64,000 nucleotides of DNA from Streptomyces sp. NBC_01197. GTDB lineage: Bacteria > Actinomycetota > Actinomycetes > Streptomycetales > Streptomycetaceae. The position numbers and the translations under genes were made by a program. Positions 51,119 through 59,324 of the stretch are shown here, one piece after another (within the stretch, counting starts at the first letter, position 1; each line of letters starts with the position of its first letter). The notes under the pieces are model-generated. The model searched no databases and was not told the origin of the DNA. It saw nothing but the letters and a program-made list of their open reading frames with translations. Where the stretch lies: the NCBI RefSeq assembly GCF_036010505.1, contig NZ_CP108569.1, positions 6,583,501 through 6,647,500 of the forward strand, written 5' to 3'.

Positions 51119-51579
51119 GAGCGCGCCTCCGGCGGCGTCGGCACCGGCCGCCAGTGCCAGGTGGTCCAGGTTGTCTCCGTGTCCTCGTTGAGCACGCCGG
51201 GTACGGCTTCGACCAGGGCGCCGACCGCCAGATCCGAGAGTGCCACGTCCGGCGCGGCCTGCCCGAGCACGACCATGCCCTCCGCTTCGAGCTCGACGGC
51301 GACCAGGGTGTACGGCTCCCACTCCACGGCGGGATCCGAGACGTAGGGCGCGGGCGGCCGGTACCGGCCGTCGGTGTACGACCAGACGCGGCCGCGCTTG
51401 GAGAGCGGCACCTCCGCCAGCTCCCCGCTCTGACAGCCGGGGTTGCGGCAGAAGGTGTCCTCGCGCGGGAAGAAGACGGCGGAACAGGCTGAGCACCGGG
51501 TGCCCAGCAGCCGGAAGTCGTCCTCCCCGGCATCGGCCGTGAACCATCCGGCCACCACGGGTGTGCGCGTGCGCGTCAA
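51115..51579 (-). CDS. DUF35 Zn-ribbon/OB-fold protein
   Basis: A 154-residue partner of the thiolase-like enzyme. TTG at 51579 is taken because GGGAGGG lies seven bases upstream. The N-terminal zinc ribbon (LLGTRCSACSAVFFPREDTFCRNPGCQ) has four cysteines. The OB-fold (GRVWSYTDGRYRPPAPY, TLVAVELEAEGMVVLGQAA) follows. DUF35 proteins bind and guide acyl-CoA substrates for thiolase/aldolase partners. First gene of the two-gene operon, with a palindromic operator 33 bp upstream. Confidence 0.88.
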   Translation of the reverse strand: MTRTRTPVVAGWFTADAGEDDFRLLGTRCSACSAVFFPREDTFCRNPGCQSGELAEVPLSKRGRVWSYTDGRYRPPAPYVSDPAVEWEPYTLVAVELEAEGMVVLGQAAPDVALSDLAVGALVEAVPGVLNEDTETTWTTWHWRPVPTPPEARS

Positions 51580-51611
51580 AATCCCTCCCGGCGTCAGCGT
51601 CCGACAGTAAC

Positions 51612-51626
51612 CTGACGGTACGTCAG
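51612..51626. promoter_or_regulatory. Palindromic operator upstream of DUF35-thiolase operon
   Basis: CTGACG-GTA-CGTCAG, a dyad with perfect 6-bp arms located 33 bp before the TTG start. TGACG-N3-CGTCA palindromes are typical of TetR-type regulators of acyl-CoA metabolism; the specific regulator is not in the window. Confidence 0.55.
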
Positions 51627-51636
51627 AATTGCCAGT

Positions 51637-51780
51637 GTGCCATGGGTCAGCCGTTCTCCGCGAGCCACTTGGCGGCTGTGGCACAGCCCGTTCGTGGTCG
51701 CGGCTGTCGGCATGCTCCTGTCGGCCGAGGTCTACCTGGTCCTGGCACCCAGGTGCCGCACCCGCATGGGCCGCGCCTGA
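51637..51780 (+). CDS. Possible small hydrophobic protein
   Basis: A 47-residue frame starting GTG at 51637, immediately beyond the palindromic operator and pointing away from the DUF35 gene. It contains a plausible membrane segment, SPFVVAAVGMLLSAEVYLVLA, and a basic C-terminus (RCRTRMGRA). There is no clear ribosome binding site. It could be a small membrane protein, the tail of a decayed gene, or chance. Confidence 0.25.
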   Translation: MPWVSRSPRATWRLWHSPFVVAAVGMLLSAEVYLVLAPRCRTRMGRA

Positions 51781-51878
51781 ACGCCCCCGGCCTGCCGGGA
51801 CTTGACGTAGCAGGCAACGCCCCGCGCCCGGGCGGTGCGCCTACGCGACCGCAGCGTGCAGCCGCTTCTCCTCCGATG

Positions 51879-52694
51879 TCATCGGTGCCCGGCCACCGAG
51901 CGCCACGCGACCGGGAAGTCGAAGTACCGGTCGGGGTACACCTCCGGCTGGTAGGTGAAGTGCCACCACTCCTCGGGGAGGTTGACGAAGCCGACGGCGC
52001 CGAGGGTGGTCCGCAGCAGGTCGCGATTGGTGCGCTGGACGCCCTTGATCCGCGGGTCGTCGGTGTGCGCGAGAGTGTCGAAGCAGTCGAACCCGGTCCC
52101 CATGTCGATGGAGTTGTCCGGGAAGCGCTGCGCCTTCGGTGCGTAGCAGGGGGCCAGTGGCTGTCCGTGACGGTACGGACGGGTCGGCAGGGCCGGGAGC
52201 TTCACCAGCGTGAGATCCATGGTGCTGCCCCGGCTGTGGCCGGACTTCTCCGCGATGTAACCGTCCGCGAAGAGCCTCGACTTGTCGACCCGTGGATAAA
52301 ACTCCGCCTTCATCGCCAGCGCGTCCGGGTCCTCGGCCCAGCGCACGAAGTTGTCGACGGCCCGCTGGGGCCGGTAGCAGTCGTAGACCTTGAGCGAGTA
52401 GCCCCGGCGGCGCAGTTTCGTCTGGGCGCGGTGCAGGGCCTGCGCGGCGGGGCGGGTGAGGATGCACAGGGGCTGGTCGTAGCCGTCGACCGGTGCGCCC
52501 GTGAAGTTGTGCTCGTACGGGTAGCGCATCTCCTGGATGATCGTCGGGTCCACCGAGCGCAGAGCGACGAAGTCCCCGGGCGCCCGCGGTTCCCGCTGGG
52601 CCCCGGCGGCGGGCGTGACGGAGGAGAGGGTGAGCAGGGCGGCGGCGGCCACGGCCAGGGACCGTGCGGCGGAGGTCAGTCGTGTCATGGGCAT
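51879..52694 (-). CDS. Secreted VanX-like D-Ala-D-Ala dipeptidase (M15D)
   Basis: A 271-residue protein with a signal peptide (SLAVAAAALLTLSSVTPAAGA). The zinc site SGHSRGSTMDL fits SxHxxGxxxD, and EEWWHFTY supplies the catalytic Glu and third zinc His. Other VanX-like parts are MRYPYEHNFTG, LYIL-like LCILTRPAAQALHRAQTKL and VYDCYRPQRAV. Unlike VanX itself it is exported, so it probably trims D-Ala-D-Ala released from the wall and is not a glycopeptide-resistance enzyme (no VanH/VanA neighbours). ATG at 52694, or at 52688. Confidence 0.88.
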   Translation of the reverse strand: MPMTRLTSAARSLAVAAAALLTLSSVTPAAGAQREPRAPGDFVALRSVDPTIIQEMRYPYEHNFTGAPVDGYDQPLCILTRPAAQALHRAQTKLRRRGYSLKVYDCYRPQRAVDNFVRWAEDPDALAMKAEFYPRVDKSRLFADGYIAEKSGHSRGSTMDLTLVKLPALPTRPYRHGQPLAPCYAPKAQRFPDNSIDMGTGFDCFDTLAHTDDPRIKGVQRTNRDLLRTTLGAVGFVNLPEEWWHFTYQPEVYPDRYFDFPVAWRSVAGHR

Positions 52695-52751
52695 TCCATC
52701 TATCAGGTGAACGGCCCGGAGGGGAAGAGCGATCGGCTACAGTCCGCGTCC

Positions 52752-53285
52752 ATGAACGAGCCTGTCGACCAACCTTCGGACGAGCCTGTCAGGGATTCCC
52801 ACTGTTCGAGCTGCGGCGCCCCGTTCGCCGCCGCCGGATGGCCCCGCACCTGCCCGTCCTGCGGGACCACGGCCTACCGCAACCCGCTGCCCGTCGCCGT
52901 GGCGCTGCTACCGGTACGGGACGGGCAGGGCGCCGGACTCGTCGTCATCACCCGGACCAACGAGCCGCAGGCCGGCGGGATCGCCCTGCCCGGCGGCTTC
53001 ATCGACGGCACCGAAACGTGGCAGCACGCGGTCGTGCGTGAGCTGCGGGAGGAGACGGGCATCCTCGCCCGGCAGCAGGACGTACGGCTGGCCGACGCGC
53101 GCAGTTCGCCGGGCGGCCATCTGCTGCTCTTCGGCCTGCTCCCGGAACGCGAGGCGGCCGCCCTTCCGCCGTCCGTGCCCACCGACGAGACGGCGGGCCG
53201 GCACATCCTCCGGGAGCCCACGGACCTCTGCTTTCCGCTGCACACCGCGGTTGTCCGGAACTGGTTCGCCGGACGGTACGGCTGA
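52752..53285 (+). CDS. NUDIX hydrolase with N-terminal zinc ribbon
   Basis: A 177-residue protein. A four-Cys zinc ribbon (CSSCGAPF, CPSCGTT) precedes the NUDIX domain. The NUDIX box is GGFIDGTETWQHAVVRELREETGI, matching Gx5Ex7REUxEExGU. The arrangement resembles NudC/ADP-ribose-type pyrophosphohydrolases, but the downstream residues do not fix a substrate. ATG at 52752 begins MNEPVDQP. Divergent from the VanX-like gene. Confidence 0.88.
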   Translation: MNEPVDQPSDEPVRDSHCSSCGAPFAAAGWPRTCPSCGTTAYRNPLPVAVALLPVRDGQGAGLVVITRTNEPQAGGIALPGGFIDGTETWQHAVVRELREETGILARQQDVRLADARSSPGGHLLLFGLLPEREAAALPPSVPTDETAGRHILREPTDLCFPLHTAVVRNWFAGRYG

Positions 53286-53354
53286 ATCCGGGGCCCTGGC
53301 TGGGCCCGACGGAGCCGAATCTCCCTGCGAACGCTGCGACAACGCGGCGACACC

Positions 53355-53417
53355 CCTACGTTCCGAACCCCCGGACCTACGTTCCGGACCCCCGGACCTA
53401 GATTCCGGACCCCCGCA
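53355..53417. repeat. Three tandem 21-bp repeats
   Basis: Units at 53355-53375, 53376-53396 and 53397-53417, consensus CCTACGTTCCGGACCCCCGG plus a final A. The first two are almost identical; the third is diverged and encodes the last residues of the GH31 gene. The array lies between convergent genes, so contraction or expansion could change the C-terminus. Confidence 0.7.
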
Positions 53418-55758
53418 CCCGCACCTGGCAACCCGGCTCCACCGCCCCCTCGGCCACCACGCGCCGGACCACCACCCGGCCGTCCTGCAGTGCTGTGGTG
53501 TAGCGCTCGACCTCCGGTTCCTCCCACCCGTCACCGGCGTCCCGGATGACCACCCCGCCCCCGGTACGCCCGGCGCCCGGCGCCCAGACCTCCAGTTCGG
53601 TACCGCCGTCGTCACCCCGGACCGGAATCACCGAACCGGCCCGCGCCAGCACCGGTATGCGCGACAGGGGCGCGTCCAGCACCACCTGCCCCGGCCCCTC
53701 GTGGGCCGCGCCGGTCGCCGTGTCGTACCACCGGCCCCGCGGCAGCCGCACCGCCCGTCGGTCGCCGCCGGGGTCGAGGACCGGAGCCACCAGCAGGCTG
53801 TCGCCGAGCAGGAAGGCGTCCTCGCAGTCCCGCAGGGCCCGGTCCCCGGGCGAACTCCACCAGACCGGCCGCACATACGGGGCGCCGGTCAGCCGGGACA
53901 CGTGCGCCAGCGTCACGAAGTACGGGTGCAGCCGCTCCCGTTCCACCAGCGCCGCCCTCGCGTGCTCCAGGGTCTCCGTGCCGAACTCCCACGGCTCCCT
54001 GCGCCCGGCCAGGATCGCCGAGTGGGTGCGCAACAGCGGCAGGAAGGACGCCAGTTGGAGCCAGCGCAGATACAGCTCGGGGGAGGGGCTGCCGTCGAAA
54101 CCGCCCACGTCGGGGCCCGAGTACGGCACGCCGCACAGACCGAGGCCCAGCACCAGCGACAGAGAGGCCCGCAGCCCCGGCCAGCCCGTCGTCACATCGC
54201 CCGACCAGGTCCCGCCGTACCGCTGCATCCCCGCCCACCCGGAGCGCGAGAACAGAAACGGGCGCTCATCGGGGCGCAGCGCCCGCAGCCCCTCGTAACC
54301 GGCCCGCGCCATCGTCAGGCCGTAGACGTTGTGGGCCTCCCGGTGGTCGCCCCCACGGCCCTCCAGGGCGTGCCGTGACGACAGCGGCAGCGTCGGATCG
54401 CCGAACGGGACGATGGAGGCGGGCTCGTTCATGTCGTGCCAGAAACCGGCGAAGCCCTGCGCGAGCCGCTCCGCGTACAGGCCGCCCCACCAGGCACGTA
54501 CCTGCGGCGACGTGAAATCGGGGTAGACGCACTCACCCGGCCGGACAACCCCGCGCGCCGCCCCGCCCCGTGCCTCCCCGACGAAGGCGTCGGCGGCCAG
54601 CCCCTCCTCGTACAGGCGGTTGCCCGGTTCGGCCGGCACCGCCGGATCGACGATCGAGACCAGCCGTACGCCGTCCCTGCGCAGCTCTCCCGCGAGGCCC
54701 GGAAGATCGGGGAACCGCTCGCCGTCGACGGTGAAGACCTGATGCCGGTCGAAGTGGTCGACGTCCAGATGCAGCGCCGTCAGGGGCAGCCCGTGCTCCC
54801 GGTATCCGGCGACGACCCTGCGAACCTCCCGCGCACTGCCGAAGCCCCACCGCGCGTGCTGCGGCCCCAGCGCCCAGGACGGCGGGAGCGCGGGCCGCCC
54901 GGTCAGCGCCGTCCAGCCCAGCAGGACCCGCGCCGGGGTGCCGGCCACCACCCAGCAGCGCAGCGGACCGCCGCCCATGCGCACCTCGCTGGAGCCCGGC
55001 CTGTCATGCCCGGAGCCCGCGCCCTCCCGTCCCTCGGCCAGCAACACCCGGCCCTCCCGGGTGTTGTCGTGGAAGACCAGATGGGTCCCGGCGTCCGCGA
55101 CCACCAGCTGCACCGGCATCGTGATGTACAGCGGGTCGTCACCGGGTCCGAAGCCACCGCGCGGATCGGTGTTCCACAGGTGGTACGTGCCGTCGCGCAG
55201 CCGGGGCCCCGAGGCCCGCCCGCCGAGTCCGAAGAAGCGGGCGTCGGCCGGGACCTCGGCCCGCTGCACCCAGCGCGCCGCACCGCCGGAGACCGGCTCC
55301 CACCAGCGCGGCGGCAGCTCACGGCGGATCCGCACACCGCCCGGCGTCAGGATCTCGACGGCCCCCAGCCGGGACACCGTGAGGGTCACCCGCTCCGAGA
55401 CCACCCGCCACCCGCCGTCCTTGTCCGGTTCGAGGACGGCCCGGGGGTCCGCGTCCGGGGAGCCGGCCAGCGCGTACGAGGGAGTCGGCTCCGCGCCGTC
55501 CCACCCCCAGAAGACCGCGCCGCCCACCGCGACCCGTACCAGCAGCTCCGAGCGGGCGAACCGGACGACACCGCCGCCCGGCCGGTGCTCCACACCCGTC
55601 ACCGCACCGGGCACCCGCGCCAGCTCGGGGCCGCGCGGCGCGAGCTCCGCAGCGTCCGTATGCCGTCTGCGCAGGGCCGTGCGCAGGGCCAGCCGCCCCC
55701 GAGCCGAACCGAACGCCTTCACCGAGCGGACCAGGCCGCGACCGTCCATGCTGATCAC
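53398..55758 (-). CDS. GH31 alpha-glucosidase family protein
   Basis: A 786-residue GH31 hydrolase (alpha-glucosidase/alpha-xylosidase type) without a signal peptide, so intracellular. Conserved N-terminal domain; the barrel starts near PPSWALGPQHARWGFGSAREV. The nucleophile is in AGFWHDMNEPASIVPFG and the acid/base in TWSGDVTTGWPGLR. RTHSAILAGRREPWEFG and YVRPVWWSSPGD are standard. C-terminal beta domains follow. ATG at 55758 (or 55749, MDGRGLV). The 3' end lies within a 21-bp tandem repeat. Confidence 0.92.
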   Translation of the reverse strand: MISMDGRGLVRSVKAFGSARGRLALRTALRRRHTDAAELAPRGPELARVPGAVTGVEHRPGGGVVRFARSELLVRVAVGGAVFWGWDGAEPTPSYALAGSPDADPRAVLEPDKDGGWRVVSERVTLTVSRLGAVEILTPGGVRIRRELPPRWWEPVSGGAARWVQRAEVPADARFFGLGGRASGPRLRDGTYHLWNTDPRGGFGPGDDPLYITMPVQLVVADAGTHLVFHDNTREGRVLLAEGREGAGSGHDRPGSSEVRMGGGPLRCWVVAGTPARVLLGWTALTGRPALPPSWALGPQHARWGFGSAREVRRVVAGYREHGLPLTALHLDVDHFDRHQVFTVDGERFPDLPGLAGELRRDGVRLVSIVDPAVPAEPGNRLYEEGLAADAFVGEARGGAARGVVRPGECVYPDFTSPQVRAWWGGLYAERLAQGFAGFWHDMNEPASIVPFGDPTLPLSSRHALEGRGGDHREAHNVYGLTMARAGYEGLRALRPDERPFLFSRSGWAGMQRYGGTWSGDVTTGWPGLRASLSLVLGLGLCGVPYSGPDVGGFDGSPSPELYLRWLQLASFLPLLRTHSAILAGRREPWEFGTETLEHARAALVERERLHPYFVTLAHVSRLTGAPYVRPVWWSSPGDRALRDCEDAFLLGDSLLVAPVLDPGGDRRAVRLPRGRWYDTATGAAHEGPGQVVLDAPLSRIPVLARAGSVIPVRGDDGGTELEVWAPGAGRTGGGVVIRDAGDGWEEPEVERYTTALQDGRVVVRRVVAEGAVEPGCQVRVRGSGI

Positions 55759-55966
55759 ACTGCCATCCCGGCCCCGGGACGCGAGGGCCGTTCAACCGTC
55801 GTTCACCTCGCCCTTGACCAGATGTTCACCATGCCGACGTCGGCCGGCCCGCCCTGGTGCGCGGGACGATCACATGGCATCGTCGCTGCCAGCCGTGTCA
55901 CGCGCACACCCCTCGCACGTGCGCCGCCCCACACGCAACACCACGCGTACAGCCGGGAGCCGCCCC

Positions 55967-57940
55967 ATGAACCCATCGAACGCCGCGCCCCTCTGGCAGC
56001 CCAGCCAGGAACGGATCGACGCTGCCAGGATCACCCGCTTCCAGGCGTGGGCCGCCGAGCGGTACGGCGCACCCACCGACGGCGGGTACGCGGCCCTGCA
56101 CCGCTGGTCGGTCGAGGAGCTCGCCACTTTCTGGGAGGCGGTCGCCGACTGGTTCGGCATCCGGTTCACAGCCCCGTACGAGAGCGTGCTCGCCGACCGT
56201 TCCATGCCGGGCGCCCGGTGGTTCCCCGGAGCCACCGTCAACTACGCGGAACACGCCCTGCGGACCGCCGCCGACCCGGCCCGCGCGCAGGAACCCGCCC
56301 TGCTGTACGTCGACGAGAGCCAGGACCCGCAGCCCGTCAGCTGGTCCGAACTGCGCCGCCAGGTAGGAGCGCTCGCCGCCGAACTGCGCGCACTGGGCGT
56401 ACGCCCCGGCGACCGCGTCAGTGGCTACCTGCCCAACATCCCGCAGGCCGTCACCGCGCTGCTCGCCACAGCCGCCGTCGGTGCGGTCTGGACCTCCTGC
56501 GCCCCCGACTTCGGCGCCCGGAGCGTCCTCGACCGCTTCCAGCAGGTCGAACCGGTCGTCCTGTTCGCCGTCGACGGCTACCGCTACGGCGGCAAGTCCC
56601 ACGACCGGCGCGACACCGTCGCCGAACTCCGCGCCGAACTGCCCACCCTGCGCGCCGTGATCCATATCCCGCTGCTCGGCACCCCGGCACCGGACGGCGC
56701 GCTCGACTGGTCCGCCGTCACATCCGGCGACGCCGAGCCGGTGTTCGAGCAGGTCCCCTTCGACCACCCGCTCTGGGTGCTCTACTCCTCGGGCACGACC
56801 GGACTCCCCAAGGCCATCGTGCAGTCCCAGGGCGGCATCCTGATCGAGCACCTCAAACAGCTCGGCCTGCACTGCGACCTCGGTCCTGGCGACCGCTTCT
56901 TCTGGTACACCTCCACCGGCTGGATGATGTGGAACTTCCTCGTCTCCGGCCTGCTCACCGGCACCACGATCGTCCTGTACGACGGCAGCCCCGGCTTCCC
57001 CGGCACCGACGCGCAGTGGCGCATCGCCGAAGCCACCGGGGCAACGCTCTTCGGCACGTCCGCCGCCTACGTCATGGCCTGCCGCAAGGCGGGCGTCCAA
57101 CCCGCACGCGACCACGACCTCTCCCGCGTCAAGTGCGTCGCGACGACCGGCTCCCCGCTCCCGCCCGACGGATTCCGCTGGCTCCACGAAGCGGCGGGAG
57201 AAGATCTCTGGATCGCCTCGGTCAGCGGCGGTACGGACGTGTGCAGCTGCTTCGCGGGCGCCGTGCCCACCCTCCCTGTCCATATCGGCGAACTCCAGGC
57301 GGCCGGCCTCGGGACCGACCTCCAGGCCTGGGACCCGCAGGGCCGGCCGCTCATCGACGAGGTCGGGGAACTCGTCGTCACCAACCCCATGCCGTCCATG
57401 CCGATCCGCTTCTGGAACGACCCCGACGGCAGCCGCTACCTGAGCAGTTACTTCGAGACGTACCCCGGAGTCTGGCGGCACGGCGACTGGATCACGATCA
57501 CCGGACACGGCTCCGTGATCATCCACGGACGCTCGGACTCCACTCTCAACCGGCAGGGCGTCCGGATGGGATCCGCCGACATCTACGAAGCGGTCGAGCG
57601 GCTCCCCGAGATCCGCGAGTCACTGGTCATCGGGGTCGAAGAGCCCGACGGCGGCTACTGGATGCCGCTCTTCGTGCACCTCGCCCCGGGCACCCCGCTC
57701 GACGACGGCCTCCGGCTGCGCATCAAGCAGACGATCCGCGAGCAGCTCTCGCCGCGCCACGTCCCCGACGAGATCATCGAGGTCCCCGGGGTCCCGCACA
57801 CCCTCACCGGCAAGCGGATCGAGGTCCCGGTGAAACGGCTGCTCCAGGGCGCGGCGCTCGACAAGGCGGTCAACCCCGGCTCGGTCGACAACCTCGAACT
57901 GCTGCACTTCTACGAGAAGCTGGCCCGCGACCGCGGCTGA
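55967..57940 (+). CDS. Acetoacetate-CoA ligase (acetoacetyl-CoA synthetase)
   Basis: A 657-residue ANL-superfamily enzyme activating acetoacetate to acetoacetyl-CoA with ATP. ATG at 55967 follows GGGAG. Motifs: adenylate-forming LYSSGTTGLPKAIVQSQGG, WYTSTGWMMWNFLVSGLL, SVSGGTDVCSCF, WRHGDWITI, GRSDSTLNRQGVRMGSADIYE, and the catalytic Lys in HTLTGKRIEVPVKRLL. Length and motif choices (WYTSTGWMMWN, NRQGVRMGSADIY) fit acetoacetyl-CoA synthetase rather than acetyl-CoA synthetase. S. lividans has a characterised homologue regulated by acetylation. It ends 18 bp before the convergent MocR-type gene. Confidence 0.93.
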   Translation: MNPSNAAPLWQPSQERIDAARITRFQAWAAERYGAPTDGGYAALHRWSVEELATFWEAVADWFGIRFTAPYESVLADRSMPGARWFPGATVNYAEHALRTAADPARAQEPALLYVDESQDPQPVSWSELRRQVGALAAELRALGVRPGDRVSGYLPNIPQAVTALLATAAVGAVWTSCAPDFGARSVLDRFQQVEPVVLFAVDGYRYGGKSHDRRDTVAELRAELPTLRAVIHIPLLGTPAPDGALDWSAVTSGDAEPVFEQVPFDHPLWVLYSSGTTGLPKAIVQSQGGILIEHLKQLGLHCDLGPGDRFFWYTSTGWMMWNFLVSGLLTGTTIVLYDGSPGFPGTDAQWRIAEATGATLFGTSAAYVMACRKAGVQPARDHDLSRVKCVATTGSPLPPDGFRWLHEAAGEDLWIASVSGGTDVCSCFAGAVPTLPVHIGELQAAGLGTDLQAWDPQGRPLIDEVGELVVTNPMPSMPIRFWNDPDGSRYLSSYFETYPGVWRHGDWITITGHGSVIIHGRSDSTLNRQGVRMGSADIYEAVERLPEIRESLVIGVEEPDGGYWMPLFVHLAPGTPLDDGLRLRIKQTIREQLSPRHVPDEIIEVPGVPHTLTGKRIEVPVKRLLQGAALDKAVNPGSVDNLELLHFYEKLARDRG

Positions 57941-57958
57941 CGACCGCGCCCCCGGACC

Positions 57959-59278
57959 TCAACCCCCGTACGTGGCCTCGGACTCGTCCAGCACCTCCGC
58001 GAAGTCCGAGGCCAGCGCGGCCGCGTCGGGCCCGGTGAGGGTGGCCGTCGTGATCCGTACGGCCGGGGGAGCGGCGATACGGAACCGCGCACCCGCCGCG
58101 ATCCACCAGCCGCGCGACCGCATACCGTTGACCACCGCCGACTCGTCCCGCACCGGCACCCAGACATTGAGCCCGCTCGCCCCGTGCGCGGCGATCCCCA
58201 GCTCCCCGAGTTGTGCGATCAGAGCTTCCCTGCGCTCCGTGTACGTGCGTCCGGCCCGCGCCACCAGTGTGCGCACCGGCTCAGCGGACATCGCCCGCAC
58301 GACCGTCTCCTGCAGCAGATGGCTGACCCAGCCGGACGTCAGCAGCATCCGGCCGTCGTGGCGAGCCAGCGTCGTCGCATCGCACGCCACCGCTGCCCAG
58401 CGCAGATCGATCCCCAGATGCTTGGAGACGGTCCGCACCTGGGCCCAGCGGGCCAGACCGCCCGAAGCCAGCGGGAACGGCGCCGCGCCCGCGACATCGG
58501 CGTTGTGGTCGTCCTCGATAACCAGCACATCGGGAGACCCCGCCAGCACATCGAGGAGCGCCGCCCGGCGCTCCGCGGAGAAGCAGCCGCCGACCGGACT
58601 CTGCCCCCGCGGACTGCACACCACGGCGCGCGCACCGGCGCGCAGCGCGGCGCGCAGGGCGTCCGGGCGGATCCCCTCGTCGTCCACCGCGACCGGAGCC
58701 ATCCGCAGCCCCAACGCCGGTACGAGATCGAGGAGATGGTGAAACCCCGGATCCTCCACGGCGACCGTGTCACCCGGTTTCAGCTCCACCGAGAGCAGCC
58801 GCGCCATGCAGTCGAGCGCCCCGTGCGAGAACGTCACCCGGTCGTGCGGCACCCCGTCCCGCGCGAACCACTCCCGAGCCGGCTCCTCCAGGGCGGGCAG
58901 CCGCGGTGAACCCCGGTGCGAGCCCCGCACCGGGTCGACCCGCCGGGGCGGCAGCAGTACGGGAAGGAGCGCCGGGTCGGGATACCCACCGGCCAGGTCA
59001 CGCACCCCCGGCGGCACCTTGGGCGGCCGTCGCGAGCCCACAGCCGGGGTCCGCGCCACCACCGTGCCGCCCCGGCCGCGCGTGACCACGATGCCGCGCT
59101 GCCGCAGCTCCCGGTACGCCATGGCGACCGTGCCGGGGCTCACACCGAGCCCCTCGGCCAGCCTGCGCACCGGTGGCAGGGCGTCCCCAGGGCCCAACGC
59201 GCCCTCGGCGACGCCCTGTTCGACCGAGGCGGAAATATCCCTGGCTGTCGTACCACTGATCGCATATTGTGTTGCCAC
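57959..59278 (-). CDS. MocR-family (GntR + aminotransferase fold) regulator, PtsJ-like
   Basis: A 439-residue regulator. The GntR winged helix (about 15-75: ALPPVRRLAEGLGVSPGTVAMAYRELRQRGIVVTRGRGG) is linked to an aminotransferase domain with FSHGALDCMARLL, CSPRGQSPVGGCF, LVIEDDHNADVAG and the PLP-lysine motif RTVSKHLGIDLRWA. It starts with GTG at 59278 and no ribosome binding site is visible, so translation is likely leaderless. Divergent from the MFS gene with only 46 bp between starts; the dyad TGTG-TTGC-CACA (59268-59279) overlaps its own start and may be its operator. Confidence 0.88.
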   Translation of the reverse strand: MATQYAISGTTARDISASVEQGVAEGALGPGDALPPVRRLAEGLGVSPGTVAMAYRELRQRGIVVTRGRGGTVVARTPAVGSRRPPKVPPGVRDLAGGYPDPALLPVLLPPRRVDPVRGSHRGSPRLPALEEPAREWFARDGVPHDRVTFSHGALDCMARLLSVELKPGDTVAVEDPGFHHLLDLVPALGLRMAPVAVDDEGIRPDALRAALRAGARAVVCSPRGQSPVGGCFSAERRAALLDVLAGSPDVLVIEDDHNADVAGAAPFPLASGGLARWAQVRTVSKHLGIDLRWAAVACDATTLARHDGRMLLTSGWVSHLLQETVVRAMSAEPVRTLVARAGRTYTERREALIAQLGELGIAAHGASGLNVWVPVRDESAVVNGMRSRGWWIAAGARFRIAAPPAVRITTATLTGPDAAALASDFAEVLDESEATYGG

Positions 59279-59324
59279 ATAGATGAGTATGTATCAGTAC
59301 GTAACTTTGGGTCAAGGGGGAACA

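Noticed and set aside
51879..52694. Vancomycin-resistance vanX
   Set aside because: The protein has a signal peptide and no vanH, vanA or vanRS neighbours, so a wall-recycling dipeptidase is more likely.
53398..58038. Very long plus-strand frames opposite the GH31 gene and in a second frame of the acetoacetyl-CoA synthetase gene
   Set aside because: They are Pro/Arg-rich with no family motifs, typical high-GC shadow frames of the two real genes.
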